Shown in pieces: positions 1 to 9,671 of a stretch of 64,000 nucleotides of DNA. The stretch comes from Bacteroidota bacterium (lineage in GTDB: Bacteria > Bacteroidota > Bacteroidia > Cytophagales > Spirosomataceae): NCBI GenBank assembly GCA_020161355.1, contig JAIUOF010000009.1, positions 150,008-214,007 on the forward strand, given 5' to 3'. The position numbers and the translations under genes are program-made. The notes beneath the pieces are model-generated. The model saw only the letters and a program-made list of their open reading frames with translations. It was not told where the DNA came from and did not search any database. Within the stretch, counting starts at the first letter, position 1; every line of letters begins with the position of its first letter.

Positions 1-72
1 TACCAACAACCATCGGGAGTACTTTCTTAAATACTCGTGGATGCACACTTACAAGAGTACGAATGGACTAAT

Positions 73-1911
73 TTATTTCTTCAAAATCACCGTAAATTCA
101 GAGCCTTTACCCAACTCGCTTTGGCAAGTAATTGTACCGCCAAGTTCATCCAGAAGCCGCTTTACAATATGCAGCCCAAGACCTGTCGAAGATTCATTTT
201 CGGTGGGTTTTGAGCTGGTTTGGCCATATTTTGAGAAAAGATTTCTCTGGTCTTCTTGGGTCATACCTACCCCGAAATCCTTAATTTTTACTTTTATTTC
301 ATCTATACCTGATTCCAGATTAATCAATACTTTTCCATCCCGATGCGAATATTTCAATGCATTTGAAATCAAATTCTCCAGTATTCGGGTCAAATATTGT
401 TTGTCTGCCAGATAATCAACAGTATCTTTTTCTGAATTAAATTCTAACTGTATGCCTTTTCCATTGGCGGCCGGGCCAAAATCCGTTATTATTTCTTTGA
501 TGGTGGAGACCAGATTAACTTTTTCAAGATTTAGACTTCTGCCCTGGGTTTCATCTTTCTCTATATTCAAGATTTGCTGCACCATTTTTTGCCCATATTC
601 TGCCATTTTTTGGATATTGCTAACGGCTTCTTTGGCTTCTGAATCCAACTTTTCATTTTTACCTAATATATTGCTCCAGAGATTTATCCCTGAAAAAGGA
701 CTTCCCAAATCATGCGAAACAATGCTGATCAGGTTATTTTTCTCCTTATTAAGTTCAGCTAATTTTTTATTTTGAGACTGAATAAAATCGTTCTTTTCGG
801 TCAGAATTTTATTCTTTTTACGATTTTGCCACAATGCCCAGCTGATAGCAGCTGCTGCTAATGCCACCGCAATACTCAAAGCCGCCCACAGAAGATTTCT
901 TTGTTTTTGAGTTTCTAACTCTTGTGTGAGTAATTTATTTTCAGCGGTTTTCTTTTCGGTTTCGTATTTGGTTTCGAGTTCTTCTATGGCACTATTTGTT
1001 TCGGTATTGATGAGTTCTTTTTCTAATTCATGATATTTTGAATAATTATTATATGCAGCCTCAAAATCACCAATCTGTTCATAAAATCGTGAGTAATCCA
1101 GATAAGTTTCCGCGATTTTAGAATGAGAATTTAACTTTTTAGCCAACTCCATTCCTTTGTCCAAATGCTCTTTCGATTTTTTGATATCGTTGGTGAGTCT
1201 GTAAACAATTGATATATTCAGATTGTCGTGCCACAAATCGTCCAATTCTTGTTTTCTGGTATGATAATCCAAATTATAGTCTAATAACTCTTTCGCTTCA
1301 GAATATTTTTTTTGTTGAACCAAAAGTGAGCTCATATTAATGCCCAAAGTAGCAATACCTGCAGAATCTCCGATTTGTCGTTTAATTTTCAAAGATTCAG
1401 AGTAATAAAACAAGGCAGAATCGATCTGATTTAGGTTTTTGTAGCAAATGCCTAAATTGGAATAAATGGAAGAAAACCTTTTGGGTTTAGGTGCAGGTAC
1501 CTGACTTTTAGTTATTTCTAAAGATTTCAAAAAATATTCTTTCGCCTTTTTATATTGTTTCATTGAGATACTGAGTGCCCCCAGATCACTAATCATCATA
1601 AGTTTTGCAGCTTTATCCTTCTTTAATTCACTTATTTTTAAGCCAGAATGGTACTCTTTTGATGCCTCCTGATACTTTCCCTCCAATTCAAAAGCAATCC
1701 CCCGGAGTCTGTACCCATAACATTCGCCTTCGGTATAATTGATTGACTTTGAGTCTTTTTCGATCTGATTTGCATATATTCTTAAAGAATCTATTTTGGA
1801 TTCATCAAACTCTATTACCCTCAAATACAAATCTTTAATTGCCTCCTGAGTTTTTTGAGCAAAAGAAATATTTGAAAGGATAATAAACAGGAAAACAATT
1901 CTTTGTTTCAT
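73..1911 (-). CDS. TPR-containing sensor histidine kinase
   Basis: 612 aa. An N-terminal signal peptide (residues 1-18) is followed by a periplasmic array of tetratricopeptide-like helices (about 60-300), a coiled coil, one membrane span (about 340-361) and a cytoplasmic kinase. The H-box is SHDLGSP with the phospho-acceptor His at 400, the N-box is LENLISNALK (511-520), G1 is DFGVGM and G2 is STGLGL (575-580). All catalytic motifs look intact. It overlaps the upstream response-regulator gene by 4 nt, so the two are translationally coupled and almost certainly form one two-component system. The stimulus sensed by the TPR part is not visible in the sequence. The region before it (1-72) holds nothing recognisable. 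Confidence 0.93.
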   Translation of the reverse strand: MKQRIVFLFIILSNISFAQKTQEAIKDLYLRVIEFDESKIDSLRIYANQIEKDSKSINYTEGECYGYRLRGIAFELEGKYQEASKEYHSGLKISELKKDKAAKLMMISDLGALSISMKQYKKAKEYFLKSLEITKSQVPAPKPKRFSSIYSNLGICYKNLNQIDSALFYYSESLKIKRQIGDSAGIATLGINMSSLLVQQKKYSEAKELLDYNLDYHTRKQELDDLWHDNLNISIVYRLTNDIKKSKEHLDKGMELAKKLNSHSKIAETYLDYSRFYEQIGDFEAAYNNYSKYHELEKELINTETNSAIEELETKYETEKKTAENKLLTQELETQKQRNLLWAALSIAVALAAAAISWALWQNRKKNKILTEKNDFIQSQNKKLAELNKEKNNLISIVSHDLGSPFSGINLWSNILGKNEKLDSEAKEAVSNIQKMAEYGQKMVQQILNIEKDETQGRSLNLEKVNLVSTIKEIITDFGPAANGKGIQLEFNSEKDTVDYLADKQYLTRILENLISNALKYSHRDGKVLINLESGIDEIKVKIKDFGVGMTQEDQRNLFSKYGQTSSKPTENESSTGLGLHIVKRLLDELGGTITCQSELGKGSEFTVILKK

Positions 1912-2549
1912 TTTAACAATTGATGTTTTAAGGCATATTTAACCAAACCGACCGTGTTACTCACTCCTAATTTTATCAAAATATTCTTTCGGTGCGTATC
2001 AACAGTACTCACACTGAGGAACAGTTTTGCAGCTATTTCGTTACTACTCATCTCTTCACAAACCAATTTTAAAATTTCGACTTCTCTGGGCGAGAGAATA
2101 TCTTCCACTTTATTGTCAGGAAAAGTGAGCGTGTTCTTCAAGTCATCATCATTGTTGATGGAGTCGATTTCCTTAGAGAAATAGGTTTGACCATCCGCAA
2201 CTAATTTTATTCCTTTCAAAAGCTCTTCCGTGGGTGCATTTTTTAGTACATAGCCCTGAATTCCAAACTTTTGAAGTTTCTGAATCATCCGGGTTCCTCT
2301 CAGAAGAGTAAGGTATATTATTTTTTGACTGGGAAAATCAGTCCTGATTTTTTGTAGGAGTTCTTCTGCGGAAATTTCAGGCAATTGGACATCTAGTACC
2401 AAAACTTCTACCGTTTCGGTGCTTAAGGCTCTCAATAAATCTTCTGAGCAGGTAAAACTACCCCTGACATCAAAAGTGTCCTCCAGCAGTTTTACCAGAC
2501 CATTCAAAAAAATCTCATGATCGTCGAGTACAAAAATCTTAGTTTTCAA
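1908..2549 (-). CDS. NarL/LuxR-type response regulator
   Basis: 213 aa. The N-terminal receiver domain has the acidic pair DD (residues 9-10), phospho-acceptor Asp53 in VLDVQLPE, Thr81 and Lys103 in VLKNAP. The C-terminal LuxR-type helix-turn-helix (about 148-205) contains LSPREVEILKLV and STVDTHRKNILIKLGV. It is the first gene of a two-gene operon, and its stop overlaps the start of the TPR histidine kinase, its presumed partner. It should act as a DNA-binding transcription factor when phosphorylated. Targets are unknown. The divergently transcribed amino-acid permease is an obvious candidate because the two genes share a 152 bp intergenic region, but no operator could be read there. Confidence 0.95.
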   Translation of the reverse strand: MKTKIFVLDDHEIFLNGLVKLLEDTFDVRGSFTCSEDLLRALSTETVEVLVLDVQLPEISAEELLQKIRTDFPSQKIIYLTLLRGTRMIQKLQKFGIQGYVLKNAPTEELLKGIKLVADGQTYFSKEIDSINNDDDLKNTLTFPDNKVEDILSPREVEILKLVCEEMSSNEIAAKLFLSVSTVDTHRKNILIKLGVSNTVGLVKYALKHQLLK

Positions 2550-2701
2550 AAAGGTTTCGGGGTTTCAATCACAATTTATTAAGATTTTGACAAAATTCAG
2601 AAAATGAGTAAAATATTTTCACAAACTAAAAATTAGAAAGTTTCAAAAAATCCCTTAATTGCAATGTTTTTATCAACAAACAAAACCCTAAGCCAAAATA
2701 T

Positions 2702-4150
2702 ATGTCTGGATTTAAAAGAGAAATCAAACTTTATGATGCAGTAATGCTGGTGTCCGGATCCATGATTGGCTCCGGTATTTTTGTAGTTAGTGCCGATGTG
2801 GCCCGGCAAACCGGTGCTTCCGGCTGGTTACTCGCCTCATGGCTTTTGGCTGGAATCCTTACACTCATAGGTGCATTATCGTACGGAGAACTCACCTCCA
2901 TGTATCCGCATGCGGGTGGTCAATATGTATTTTTGCAAAAGGCCTATGGAAAACTCCTGGCTTTTCTTTATGGATGGTCATTTTTTGCCGTAATACAAAC
3001 CGGCACTATCGCAGCGGTAGCGGTAGCTTTTTCAAAATACACCGGGGTGCTTTTTCCGGGATTGATTAATGATACCACGGAATGGTTTGTGTTGGGCGAA
3101 ACGTCATTTAAGTTAACCTCCCAGCGTTTTCTTGCAATTTTGAGTATTTTATTATTGACATGGGTCAACACTAAAGGGGTAAAAGAGGGCAAACTGATCC
3201 AAAATGTGTTTTCTACCACCAAAATCGGGGCAATATTATTATTGATAGTATTGGGATTTGCTCTTGGTAGTAACGCCGAAGTAATCAAAGCCAATTTTAC
3301 CGATATGTTTACGGCATCCAAAAGCACGGTTGATAACGGAATTTTAAACACTACGTCACTCACATTTTTTGGAATCATTCTGGCTTTAGGAGTGACTCAG
3401 GTAGGTACTTTGTTTTCGTCAGATGCCTGGAACGGCCTCACATTTGCCGGTGACGAGGTGGTAAATCCTACCAAAACAATCCCCAGAGGTATGGCAATCG
3501 GTACTTTACTCGTGGTTGGATTATATTTTATCATGAACCTCTCTTACCTTTTTATTTTACCCTTAAAAGGAGACCCCAATGGCGTGGACGTAATGTCGCG
3601 GGGAATACAGTTTGCCTCCGAAGACAGAGTCGCTGCCGCCACTGCCATCGTGATAGGAGGAGCCAAATTTGCGATAATCACTGCTTTGTTGATTATGATC
3701 TCCACATTTGGATGCAATAATGGTCTCATTCTTTCCGGAGCAAGGGTATATTATACCATGGCAAAAGATGGCTTGTTTTTTAAGAATTTTGGAAAACTCA
3801 ATAAAAACGGGGTACCCCAAAATGCCCTTTGGTGGCAAGGAATTTGGGCCAGTGTGCTCTGTCTGACAGGAAAATACGGTGATTTGCTTGATTATTTTAT
3901 GGGTGTTGTAATCTTATTTTATGCATTTACCATACTCGGAATATTTATTTTAAGAAAAAAAGAACCTTCGCTGGAAAGACCAGTAAAAGCTCCTCTATTT
4001 CCCGTTTTACCAGCACTTTATATTTTTCTAGCTTTTAGCCTCGTAATCATACTTTTCAAAGAAAAACCGCAGTTTACAATTCCGGGCTTGGTTATTGTGG
4101 CTTTGGGGATTCCGGTTTTTTATTGGTTTAAAAAGAAGTCGGCAGAGTAA
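2702..4150 (+). CDS. APC-family amino acid permease
   Basis: 482 aa, highly hydrophobic, with about 12 membrane-spanning segments. The N-terminal GSMIGSGIFVVSADV is the signature of the first helix of amino acid-polyamine-organocation transporters, where backbone atoms bind the substrate carboxylate. The length is normal for the superfamily and it resembles the LAT/SteT subgroup. It would import or exchange amino acids across the inner membrane. Substrate cannot be told from sequence alone. It lies divergent to the response regulator and convergent, with a 3 bp gap, to the PAP2 phosphatase gene. Confidence 0.9.
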   Translation: MSGFKREIKLYDAVMLVSGSMIGSGIFVVSADVARQTGASGWLLASWLLAGILTLIGALSYGELTSMYPHAGGQYVFLQKAYGKLLAFLYGWSFFAVIQTGTIAAVAVAFSKYTGVLFPGLINDTTEWFVLGETSFKLTSQRFLAILSILLLTWVNTKGVKEGKLIQNVFSTTKIGAILLLIVLGFALGSNAEVIKANFTDMFTASKSTVDNGILNTTSLTFFGIILALGVTQVGTLFSSDAWNGLTFAGDEVVNPTKTIPRGMAIGTLLVVGLYFIMNLSYLFILPLKGDPNGVDVMSRGIQFASEDRVAAATAIVIGGAKFAIITALLIMISTFGCNNGLILSGARVYYTMAKDGLFFKNFGKLNKNGVPQNALWWQGIWASVLCLTGKYGDLLDYFMGVVILFYAFTILGIFILRKKEPSLERPVKAPLFPVLPALYIFLAFSLVIILFKEKPQFTIPGLVIVALGIPVFYWFKKKSAE

Positions 4151-4153
4151 GTT

Positions 4154-4741
4154 TTATTTTTTGGCCAGCCAATAATTGATTTTATGGGTCAAAAAAGCTG
4201 TTCCTGAGCCTATTAATGCACCCACCAGCACATCGCCAGGATAATGCACACCCAGATGCATACGGGAATAGCCGATTGCAGAGGCATAAGTGTATGCAGG
4301 AACTGCCACATACCACTTTGGATAGGCTAATGTCAGAGAAGTAGCCAGCGAAAATGCGTCAGTGGTATGACCCGAAGGGAAAGAATCACTTCCGGCTTTA
4401 GTGAGTTTCTGTATTTCAGGGTAAGTCACAAAGGGCCGGGGCTCTTTCACTGCTTTTTTGATTATTCCGGAAATTGCCGCTGACAATAGCAATGATGACC
4501 CTATATAAACTGCTTTCCTTTTCGCCACAGAATCATGTTTTATAGCAGCTACCGTAAACAAAATTACCGGAGTTCCTATGTCGGTGTAGGTGATAGAATT
4601 GGTAAGTTTTCTGAATCCCGCATCTAGTGAAGGGTTTCTTTCCAGATTAATTTTTCTTAATATCTCGATATTGATATTTTGGGAAAAAGTATTTTGGAAT
4701 ATTAATGAAATGAAAAAAAATAAGAATATCCCTGATTTCAA
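4154..4741 (-). CDS. PAP2-family membrane/periplasmic phosphatase
   Basis: 195 aa from the TTG at 4741. The reading frame stays open upstream to 4804, but starting at 4741 gives a compact signal-like N terminus (MKSGIFLFFFISLIF) and leaves about 100 bp for two divergent promoters. The acid-phosphatase motifs are all present: KKAVKEPRPF, SFPSGHT and SRMHLGVHYPGD. The family hydrolyses lipid phosphates such as phosphatidic acid or undecaprenyl pyrophosphate at the outer face of the inner membrane. Substrate is unknown. A tight convergent arrangement with the APC permease suggests no shared function. The exact start is the weakest part of this call. Confidence 0.88.
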   Translation of the reverse strand: MKSGIFLFFFISLIFQNTFSQNINIEILRKINLERNPSLDAGFRKLTNSITYTDIGTPVILFTVAAIKHDSVAKRKAVYIGSSLLLSAAISGIIKKAVKEPRPFVTYPEIQKLTKAGSDSFPSGHTTDAFSLATSLTLAYPKWYVAVPAYTYASAIGYSRMHLGVHYPGDVLVGALIGSGTAFLTHKINYWLAKK

Positions 4742-4812
4742 ATTTTCAGCTGAGATTATGACCTTTTGAAGGTTATTCGTTTTAAAAGAAAATATATTTA
4801 GCAAATATCGAC

Positions 4813-4820
4813 TATTTTTG
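4813..4820 (+). promoter_or_regulatory. -7 box of the lipoprotein gene
   Basis: TATTTTTG matches the Bacteroidetes -7 consensus TAnnTTTG exactly. It covers the upstream TTG codon at 4818, so that codon cannot be the translation start if this promoter is used; the next in-frame TTG at 4842 fits. No -33 TTTG is evident. Confidence 0.5.
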
Positions 4821-4841
4821 TGTTTCTATAACCCGAATAAT

Positions 4842-6377
4842 TTGAAAATTACACATAAAACACTGCCATTACTTGTTTTCTTCATTGCATTAATTTCATG
4901 CGAAGAAGAAGTAAAAATTAACAAAGGTACCCTTAGCAAATTTCCCGAAATTGCAATTTCTCAAAACGCAATAAATCTGGGAGATATCAAATCAAATACT
5001 GCAGGATTTTTTACTTTAAAAAAATTGGGATATGGTAAAGTAAAATATACTATAAGCAGTGACAAATCATGGTTGGCAATCAATAAAGGAGATGGAAAAT
5101 TAGGTTTTTTTGCCTCAGATACAATCAAATATTCCATAAAATTACCATTCACAGGTCTGGTTGAAGGCGAAAATACGGCAACTTTGACTTTTGCTCCTAC
5201 AGTGGATTTTGCCAAGGAAGAACCTGTTAAGATTCAGGTAAAAGGAAATTTTATTGTACCAAGACTGGAAATTGATAAAACCGAGATTGATTTGGGAACA
5301 ATCAGATCAGCCGTTAAAACCAAAGTTGTAATTACGAAAAAAGGCTATGAATTGACACGGTACGACGCAGAAACCGACAAGCCTTGGATTAAGTTAGATC
5401 ACAATTCGAAAACTGTAGAAACTACCGATACGCTTACACTTTCAATAGACCCTACAAACCTGCCCGGTGGAGCTTTTTCGGGAAAAGCAAGAATTTTCCC
5501 CACTGCCATGGGCATAAAAGGAAGTCTCCTGGAAGTAAATGTGAAAGGAAACTATGATGACAGTATCTTTGGTGATGTTTCTGGCCATACCCTTACAAAA
5601 AACGAAGTGTGGAGAGATCAGATCAACCTAAAAGGCTCCGTAACTGTTCCAAAAGGTTTAACACTGACCATCAAACCCGGGACAAAAATTGTGGTGGAGA
5701 AACAATCAAGCCCTATTAGTCTCAATATTAACGGTAATTTGATAATGAATGGTGATCAGGAAAACATCATTGAAATGAAATCGGCGACTAACACTTCAAA
5801 TCTCGACTGGACAGGGATAATTGTAACCGGTGACCTGGAGCTTTCTTATGCAATGATAAAAAATGCAGGGAATGCCCTCAGTTTTGAATATTTGACTGCC
5901 AATCTGAATACCGTAGCACCAAAAATTCATCATGTGCTGTTTGATTTTAACCGAATCGCCATTTTTGGGTTTAAATCAAATTCTACCCTTTCGTTGAATA
6001 ATCTAACTTTCCGAAAAGGTGACCTGTTCAGTATTCATTTCAACGAAACGAGTAATACTACACTGGAGTCTTGTGAGTTTTTGACCGAAAACTGCTATAT
6101 CGACATAAATATTTCAGCAAATAATGGGAAACTCAACCTTTCTAACTGCAATTTCATAAAGAAAAACTTTGATTTTCAGAGTCAACTGGAAGTAATTGAT
6201 GGGTTTAAGTCTAATAGTGTTAGTGTAAACAATACCTATGCACTTTTTACCAAAAATGGTTTTGGGAAAAATGGAAATTCGATTTCGATTACAAACGAGA
6301 GATCAGCGGCATTACAAGGAATTGGCTGTGGTTTTGTAAATAAATACTCTTCTGCCAGAAAAAAAGCCGGAAATTAA
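4842..6377 (+). CDS. lipoprotein with two BACON-like domains and a C-terminal beta-helix
   Basis: 511 aa from the TTG at 4842. This start gives a clean lipoprotein signal (MKITHKTLPLLVFFIALISC) with the lipobox Cys at 20 followed by acidic EEE. Two related all-beta repeats of about 100 residues follow, each with an I-x-LG-x-I strand and a DK-x-W (SDKSWL, TDKPWI) motif typical of BACON/Ig-like folds. The rest (about 230-450) has the regular hydrophobic periodicity of a right-handed parallel beta-helix. The protein should be anchored in the outer membrane and probably binds a carbohydrate or protein partner, but no catalytic residues are apparent. Its stop codon lies inside a bidirectional terminator shared with argD. 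Confidence 0.8.
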   Translation: MKITHKTLPLLVFFIALISCEEEVKINKGTLSKFPEIAISQNAINLGDIKSNTAGFFTLKKLGYGKVKYTISSDKSWLAINKGDGKLGFFASDTIKYSIKLPFTGLVEGENTATLTFAPTVDFAKEEPVKIQVKGNFIVPRLEIDKTEIDLGTIRSAVKTKVVITKKGYELTRYDAETDKPWIKLDHNSKTVETTDTLTLSIDPTNLPGGAFSGKARIFPTAMGIKGSLLEVNVKGNYDDSIFGDVSGHTLTKNEVWRDQINLKGSVTVPKGLTLTIKPGTKIVVEKQSSPISLNINGNLIMNGDQENIIEMKSATNTSNLDWTGIIVTGDLELSYAMIKNAGNALSFEYLTANLNTVAPKIHHVLFDFNRIAIFGFKSNSTLSLNNLTFRKGDLFSIHFNETSNTTLESCEFLTENCYIDINISANNGKLNLSNCNFIKKNFDFQSQLEVIDGFKSNSVSVNNTYALFTKNGFGKNGNSISITNERSAALQGIGCGFVNKYSSARKKAGN

Positions 6378-6396
6378 ATCTCCGGCTAATTTTTAT
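6365..6396. terminator. bidirectional intrinsic terminator
   Basis: Hairpin AGCCGG / CCGGCT with an 11 nt loop, A-run upstream and T-run downstream, between the convergent ends of the lipoprotein gene and argD. The left arm overlaps the end of the lipoprotein coding sequence. Confidence 0.8.
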
Positions 6397-7514
6397 TTTA
6401 CATATTTCGAAAATGCCTCCAGAAACTTGTCTGCATCAGGTTTGGTCAAAGCCAAACTCGGTAAAAGTCTGATGGTATTGGCTCCTGCCACCCCGGTAAA
6501 GATATGGTCGTCAAACAATAACTTATTTCTGATTTCAGAAACAGACTTTTCAAGTTCAATACCAATCATTAAGCCCTTTCCTCTTAGGTCTTTCAGTTCT
6601 TTGAATGTTGACAATTGCTCTAAAAGATAAGTACCCACGTTAGCAGCATTTTCTACCAATTTTTCTTTCTTTATGATATCCAAAACAGAAATTGCCGCTA
6701 CACAAGCCAAATGATTGCCACCAAAGGTAGTACCTAAGAGGCCATGTTTAGCCTGAAATTTCGGAGAAATCAGGATTCCGCCCACAGGAAAGCCATTCCC
6801 CATGCCTTTTGCGACAGACACAATATCAGGCTTAACTTTATAATATTGATAAGAGAAAAATTTACCGGACCTTCCATAACCACACTGCACCGAATCATGA
6901 ATAAACACCGCTCCGGTTTTGTCGCACGCGGTTCTGATGGTTTTCAAAAACTCCTCAGTAGCAACCTGAATGCCACCCACGCCCTGGATTCCTTCTACTA
7001 TCACGGCACAGGTTTCATTGTCAATGGCTTTTTTTGTAGCCTCCACATCGTTAAACGGCACAAACTGCACATGCCCGGCAAAATTTATCGGTGCCTTGAT
7101 AGAGGGGTTGTCAGTCACGGCAACCGCAGCCGAGGTACGACCATGAAAACTTTTGGTAAAAGCCACAATTTTGGTGCGACCCGTATGAAATGATGCCAAT
7201 TTCAATGCGTTTTCGTTGGCTTCAGCACCAGAGTTTGCCAGAAATACACTGTAATCTTTCAATCCGGAAATTTTACCCAATTTATCAGCCAACTCTTCCT
7301 GAAGAGAGATTCTCACCGAATTAGAATAAAACCCAAGATTTTTAATCTGCCTGGTGAGTCTTTTTACATAATACGGATGCGAATGGCCCACCGAGATTAC
7401 TGCATGTCCTCCGTAAAGATCAAGATATTCCTGACCTTTTTCATCCCAAATCTTACTTCCTAATGCCTTTACTGGCTCGATATCATTTATAGGATATACA
7501 TCAAATAGTTTCAT
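6393..7514 (-). CDS. argD: acetylornithine (or succinylornithine) aminotransferase
   Basis: 373 aa class-III PLP-dependent aminotransferase, shorter than typical because the N terminus begins directly at the fold. The PLP lysine lies in SVAKGMGNGFPVGG, with the preceding D-S-V-Q-C-G-Y-G-R-S-G stretch around the cofactor aspartate. It transfers an amino group from glutamate to N-acylglutamate semialdehyde in arginine synthesis. Linkage to argC, 95 bp upstream on the same strand, supports the arginine assignment over GABA or ornithine aminotransferases. Some Bacteroidota use succinylated instead of acetylated intermediates, and this gene alone does not distinguish them. Confidence 0.88.
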   Translation of the reverse strand: MKLFDVYPINDIEPVKALGSKIWDEKGQEYLDLYGGHAVISVGHSHPYYVKRLTRQIKNLGFYSNSVRISLQEELADKLGKISGLKDYSVFLANSGAEANENALKLASFHTGRTKIVAFTKSFHGRTSAAVAVTDNPSIKAPINFAGHVQFVPFNDVEATKKAIDNETCAVIVEGIQGVGGIQVATEEFLKTIRTACDKTGAVFIHDSVQCGYGRSGKFFSYQYYKVKPDIVSVAKGMGNGFPVGGILISPKFQAKHGLLGTTFGGNHLACVAAISVLDIIKKEKLVENAANVGTYLLEQLSTFKELKDLRGKGLMIGIELEKSVSEIRNKLLFDDHIFTGVAGANTIRLLPSLALTKPDADKFLEAFSKYVK

Positions 7515-7609
7515 CTTTTTTTAGCTGCCGAAGAGCTATCTCTTACAGCATTTTTTTATTTTATTTTCAAAATTTTAATTCCTGTTACTCATGACCTGGC
7601 CTTTAAATA

Positions 7610-8578
7610 TCAAAATCCGGCTAATTTTAAATTTAAGCCGGCTTTTTCATCCATTCCGAAGGCAAGATTCATATTTTGTACTGCCTGACCTGAAGCCCCT
7701 TTCACGAGGTTGTCAATGATTGAAGTTACCAATAATTTTTTGCCATGTTTCTGGATTTGCAGAATACATTTATTGGAATTCACCACCATTTTCAGATCAA
7801 TCTCCTGGCGGGCGACAACTGTAAACGGGTGTCCTTCATAATATTTTTGAAATAATTCAATTGCGGCACCTTCATCCAGATCACAATCAAAATACACATT
7901 GGCCATTATTCCTCGGGTGAAATTCCCACGGTATGGAATAAAGTTAATATCCTCAAAAAAATCATTCTGCAATTGTTTGAGACTTTGACCGATTTCAGCC
8001 AAATGCTGATGCGTAAATGCCTTATATATAGACACATTGTTGTTTCTCCAGCTAAAATGTGTGCTTGCACTCAAAGACTGACCCGCCCCGGTGGAGCCTG
8101 TAATCGCACTCACATGAACTTCACTTTTAAGAAGACCTGCAGCCGCAACCGGCAGTAAAGCCAACTGAATAGAAGTAGCAAAACAGCCCGGATTGGCAAT
8201 TTTCATGGCTGACTTGATACGATCACGGTTTAGCTCCGGCAAGCCATAGACAAATCCCTCCGACTCATCACGGTAATCGGTACTGAGGTCAATGATTTTT
8301 AAGGATGCCGGTACAACATTTTCAGAAAGAAACTTTCGGCTTTGTCCATGACCTGAGCAAAGAAATATCACATCTACCGCACTGAAGTCCAGGGAGTCAG
8401 AAAACAAAAGCTCTGTTTCTCCCAAAAGATCAGTATGGGTTTTATAAACCGGTTTTCCTGCCTGACTTTGAGAATTGACGAATACCACCTCTGCCTGAGG
8501 ATGATTTATTAAAATTCGTAGAAGTTCCCCACCGGTGTAGCCTGCCCCACCGATGATTCCCACTTTGACTTTTTCCAT
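7610..8578 (-). CDS. argC: N-acetyl-gamma-glutamyl-phosphate reductase
   Basis: 322 aa. The Rossmann motif GGAGYTGGELLRIL is at residues 10-23, and the catalytic cysteine lies in IANPGCFATSIQL. A conserved C-terminal half includes HQHLAEI and FIPYRGNFTRGI. It reduces N-acyl-glutamyl-phosphate to the semialdehyde with NADPH. It precedes argD on the same strand, giving two consecutive steps of arginine synthesis. The other arg genes that often flank it in this phylum are absent from the window, and lgt begins divergently 223 bp upstream. Confidence 0.95.
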   Translation of the reverse strand: MEKVKVGIIGGAGYTGGELLRILINHPQAEVVFVNSQSQAGKPVYKTHTDLLGETELLFSDSLDFSAVDVIFLCSGHGQSRKFLSENVVPASLKIIDLSTDYRDESEGFVYGLPELNRDRIKSAMKIANPGCFATSIQLALLPVAAAGLLKSEVHVSAITGSTGAGQSLSASTHFSWRNNNVSIYKAFTHQHLAEIGQSLKQLQNDFFEDINFIPYRGNFTRGIMANVYFDCDLDEGAAIELFQKYYEGHPFTVVARQEIDLKMVVNSNKCILQIQKHGKKLLVTSIIDNLVKGASGQAVQNMNLAFGMDEKAGLNLKLAGF

Positions 8579-8752
8579 TAATATAAAATTGAATAAATAG
8601 AGAATAAAAAATACAAAAACCTCACCTATCGTCGGATAGCATTGCGAATAGGGCTATTGAGTTCTAATATTTTTTGAAATAACATTGCAGTTTTTCGGAA
8701 CGATATAAAGCGTAAAATTAGTTAATAATTCATAATATGTCTTAATATTTTT

Positions 8753-8760
8753 TAGTTTTG
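8753..8760 (+). promoter_or_regulatory. -7 box of lgt
   Basis: TAGTTTTG matches TAnnTTTG exactly, 41 nt before the lgt ATG. No convincing -33 element is visible. Confidence 0.45.
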
Positions 8761-8801
8761 GGGTATTACATCTAATTTTACTTTAGAATAAAACAGCAAT
8801 T

Positions 8802-9620
8802 ATGACATTAGCACAGATAATTTGGGATGTTTCTCCCACCATTATAAAATTGGGAAGTTTTGAAATTCGTTGGTACGGTTTGCTCTTTGCCCTGGGCTTT
8901 GTAATTGGCTATCAGATCATTGCACGCATTTTCAAAATTGAAAATCAACCCGAGAAAGACCTGGATGCCTTATTACTTACGATGATTTTATCCATTGTCT
9001 TAGGTGCAAGAATTGGCCATTATGCTTTTTATGAGGGTCATAATTTTGCCAAAAACCCGGGTTTGTTTCTATGGGATATGCTTGTTCCCCCTTATTCGGG
9101 GCTGGCAAGTCATGGTGCGGCTTTTGGTGTTTTGATTGGACTTTTTATTTTCAAAAATCGCCACAAACAATACGAATATCTTTGGTTGACAGACCGCATG
9201 GTAATCGTTTCGGCTCTGGGAGGAGCATTTATCCGTTTCGGTAATTTTATGAATTCTGAGATAGTTGGAAAAGCCACCGATAAGCCCTGGGGAGTTATTT
9301 TTAAGCAAAATTTTGAATTTGAGCAAGTGGCACGTCACCCGGCTCAGCTGTATGAGTCAATCAGTTGTCTGATTCTTTTTGTTATACTTTTCTTTTTGTA
9401 TGAAAAATGGAAAGGGAATACACCTAAAGGTTCGCTAACCGGCATTTTCTTTATCTGGATATTTGGATTACGGTTTTTCTATGAATTTTTGAAGGAAAAT
9501 CAGGAGGCCTTTGAAGAAGGTATGGCTTTGAATATGGGTCAAATATTAAGTATTCCGGTGGTTTTATTTGGGGTTTATGTTTTAATAAAGTCATTTAAAA
9601 ACCGGACATTAAATGTTTGA
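8802..9620 (+). CDS. lgt: prolipoprotein diacylglyceryl transferase
   Basis: 272 aa integral membrane enzyme with about seven spans. The Lgt signature is read in GGAFIRFGNFMNSEIVG, with the essential Arg and the GNFxNxE core, and HPAQLYES follows. It transfers diacylglycerol from phosphatidylglycerol to the lipobox cysteine of preprolipoproteins, the first step of lipoprotein maturation. The signal lipoprotein at 4.8 kb would be a substrate. It is monocistronic and ends in a strong hairpin. Confidence 0.96.
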   Translation: MTLAQIIWDVSPTIIKLGSFEIRWYGLLFALGFVIGYQIIARIFKIENQPEKDLDALLLTMILSIVLGARIGHYAFYEGHNFAKNPGLFLWDMLVPPYSGLASHGAAFGVLIGLFIFKNRHKQYEYLWLTDRMVIVSALGGAFIRFGNFMNSEIVGKATDKPWGVIFKQNFEFEQVARHPAQLYESISCLILFVILFFLYEKWKGNTPKGSLTGIFFIWIFGLRFFYEFLKENQEAFEEGMALNMGQILSIPVVLFGVYVLIKSFKNRTLNV

Positions 9621-9633
9621 TATTGAATTAACT

Positions 9634-9671
9634 AAAAAATAGGCTGGAATTTCTTTCAGCCTATTTTTTTT
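9634..9671. terminator. bidirectional terminator between lgt and the GT2 gene
   Basis: Perfect stem ATAGGCTG / CAGCCTAT with a 10 nt loop, preceded by a run of A and followed by eight T, located between convergent genes. Confidence 0.9.

Noticed and set aside
6744..7193. 149-codon plus-strand frame within argD
   Set aside because: Antisense shadow of a well-supported gene; no signal or family.
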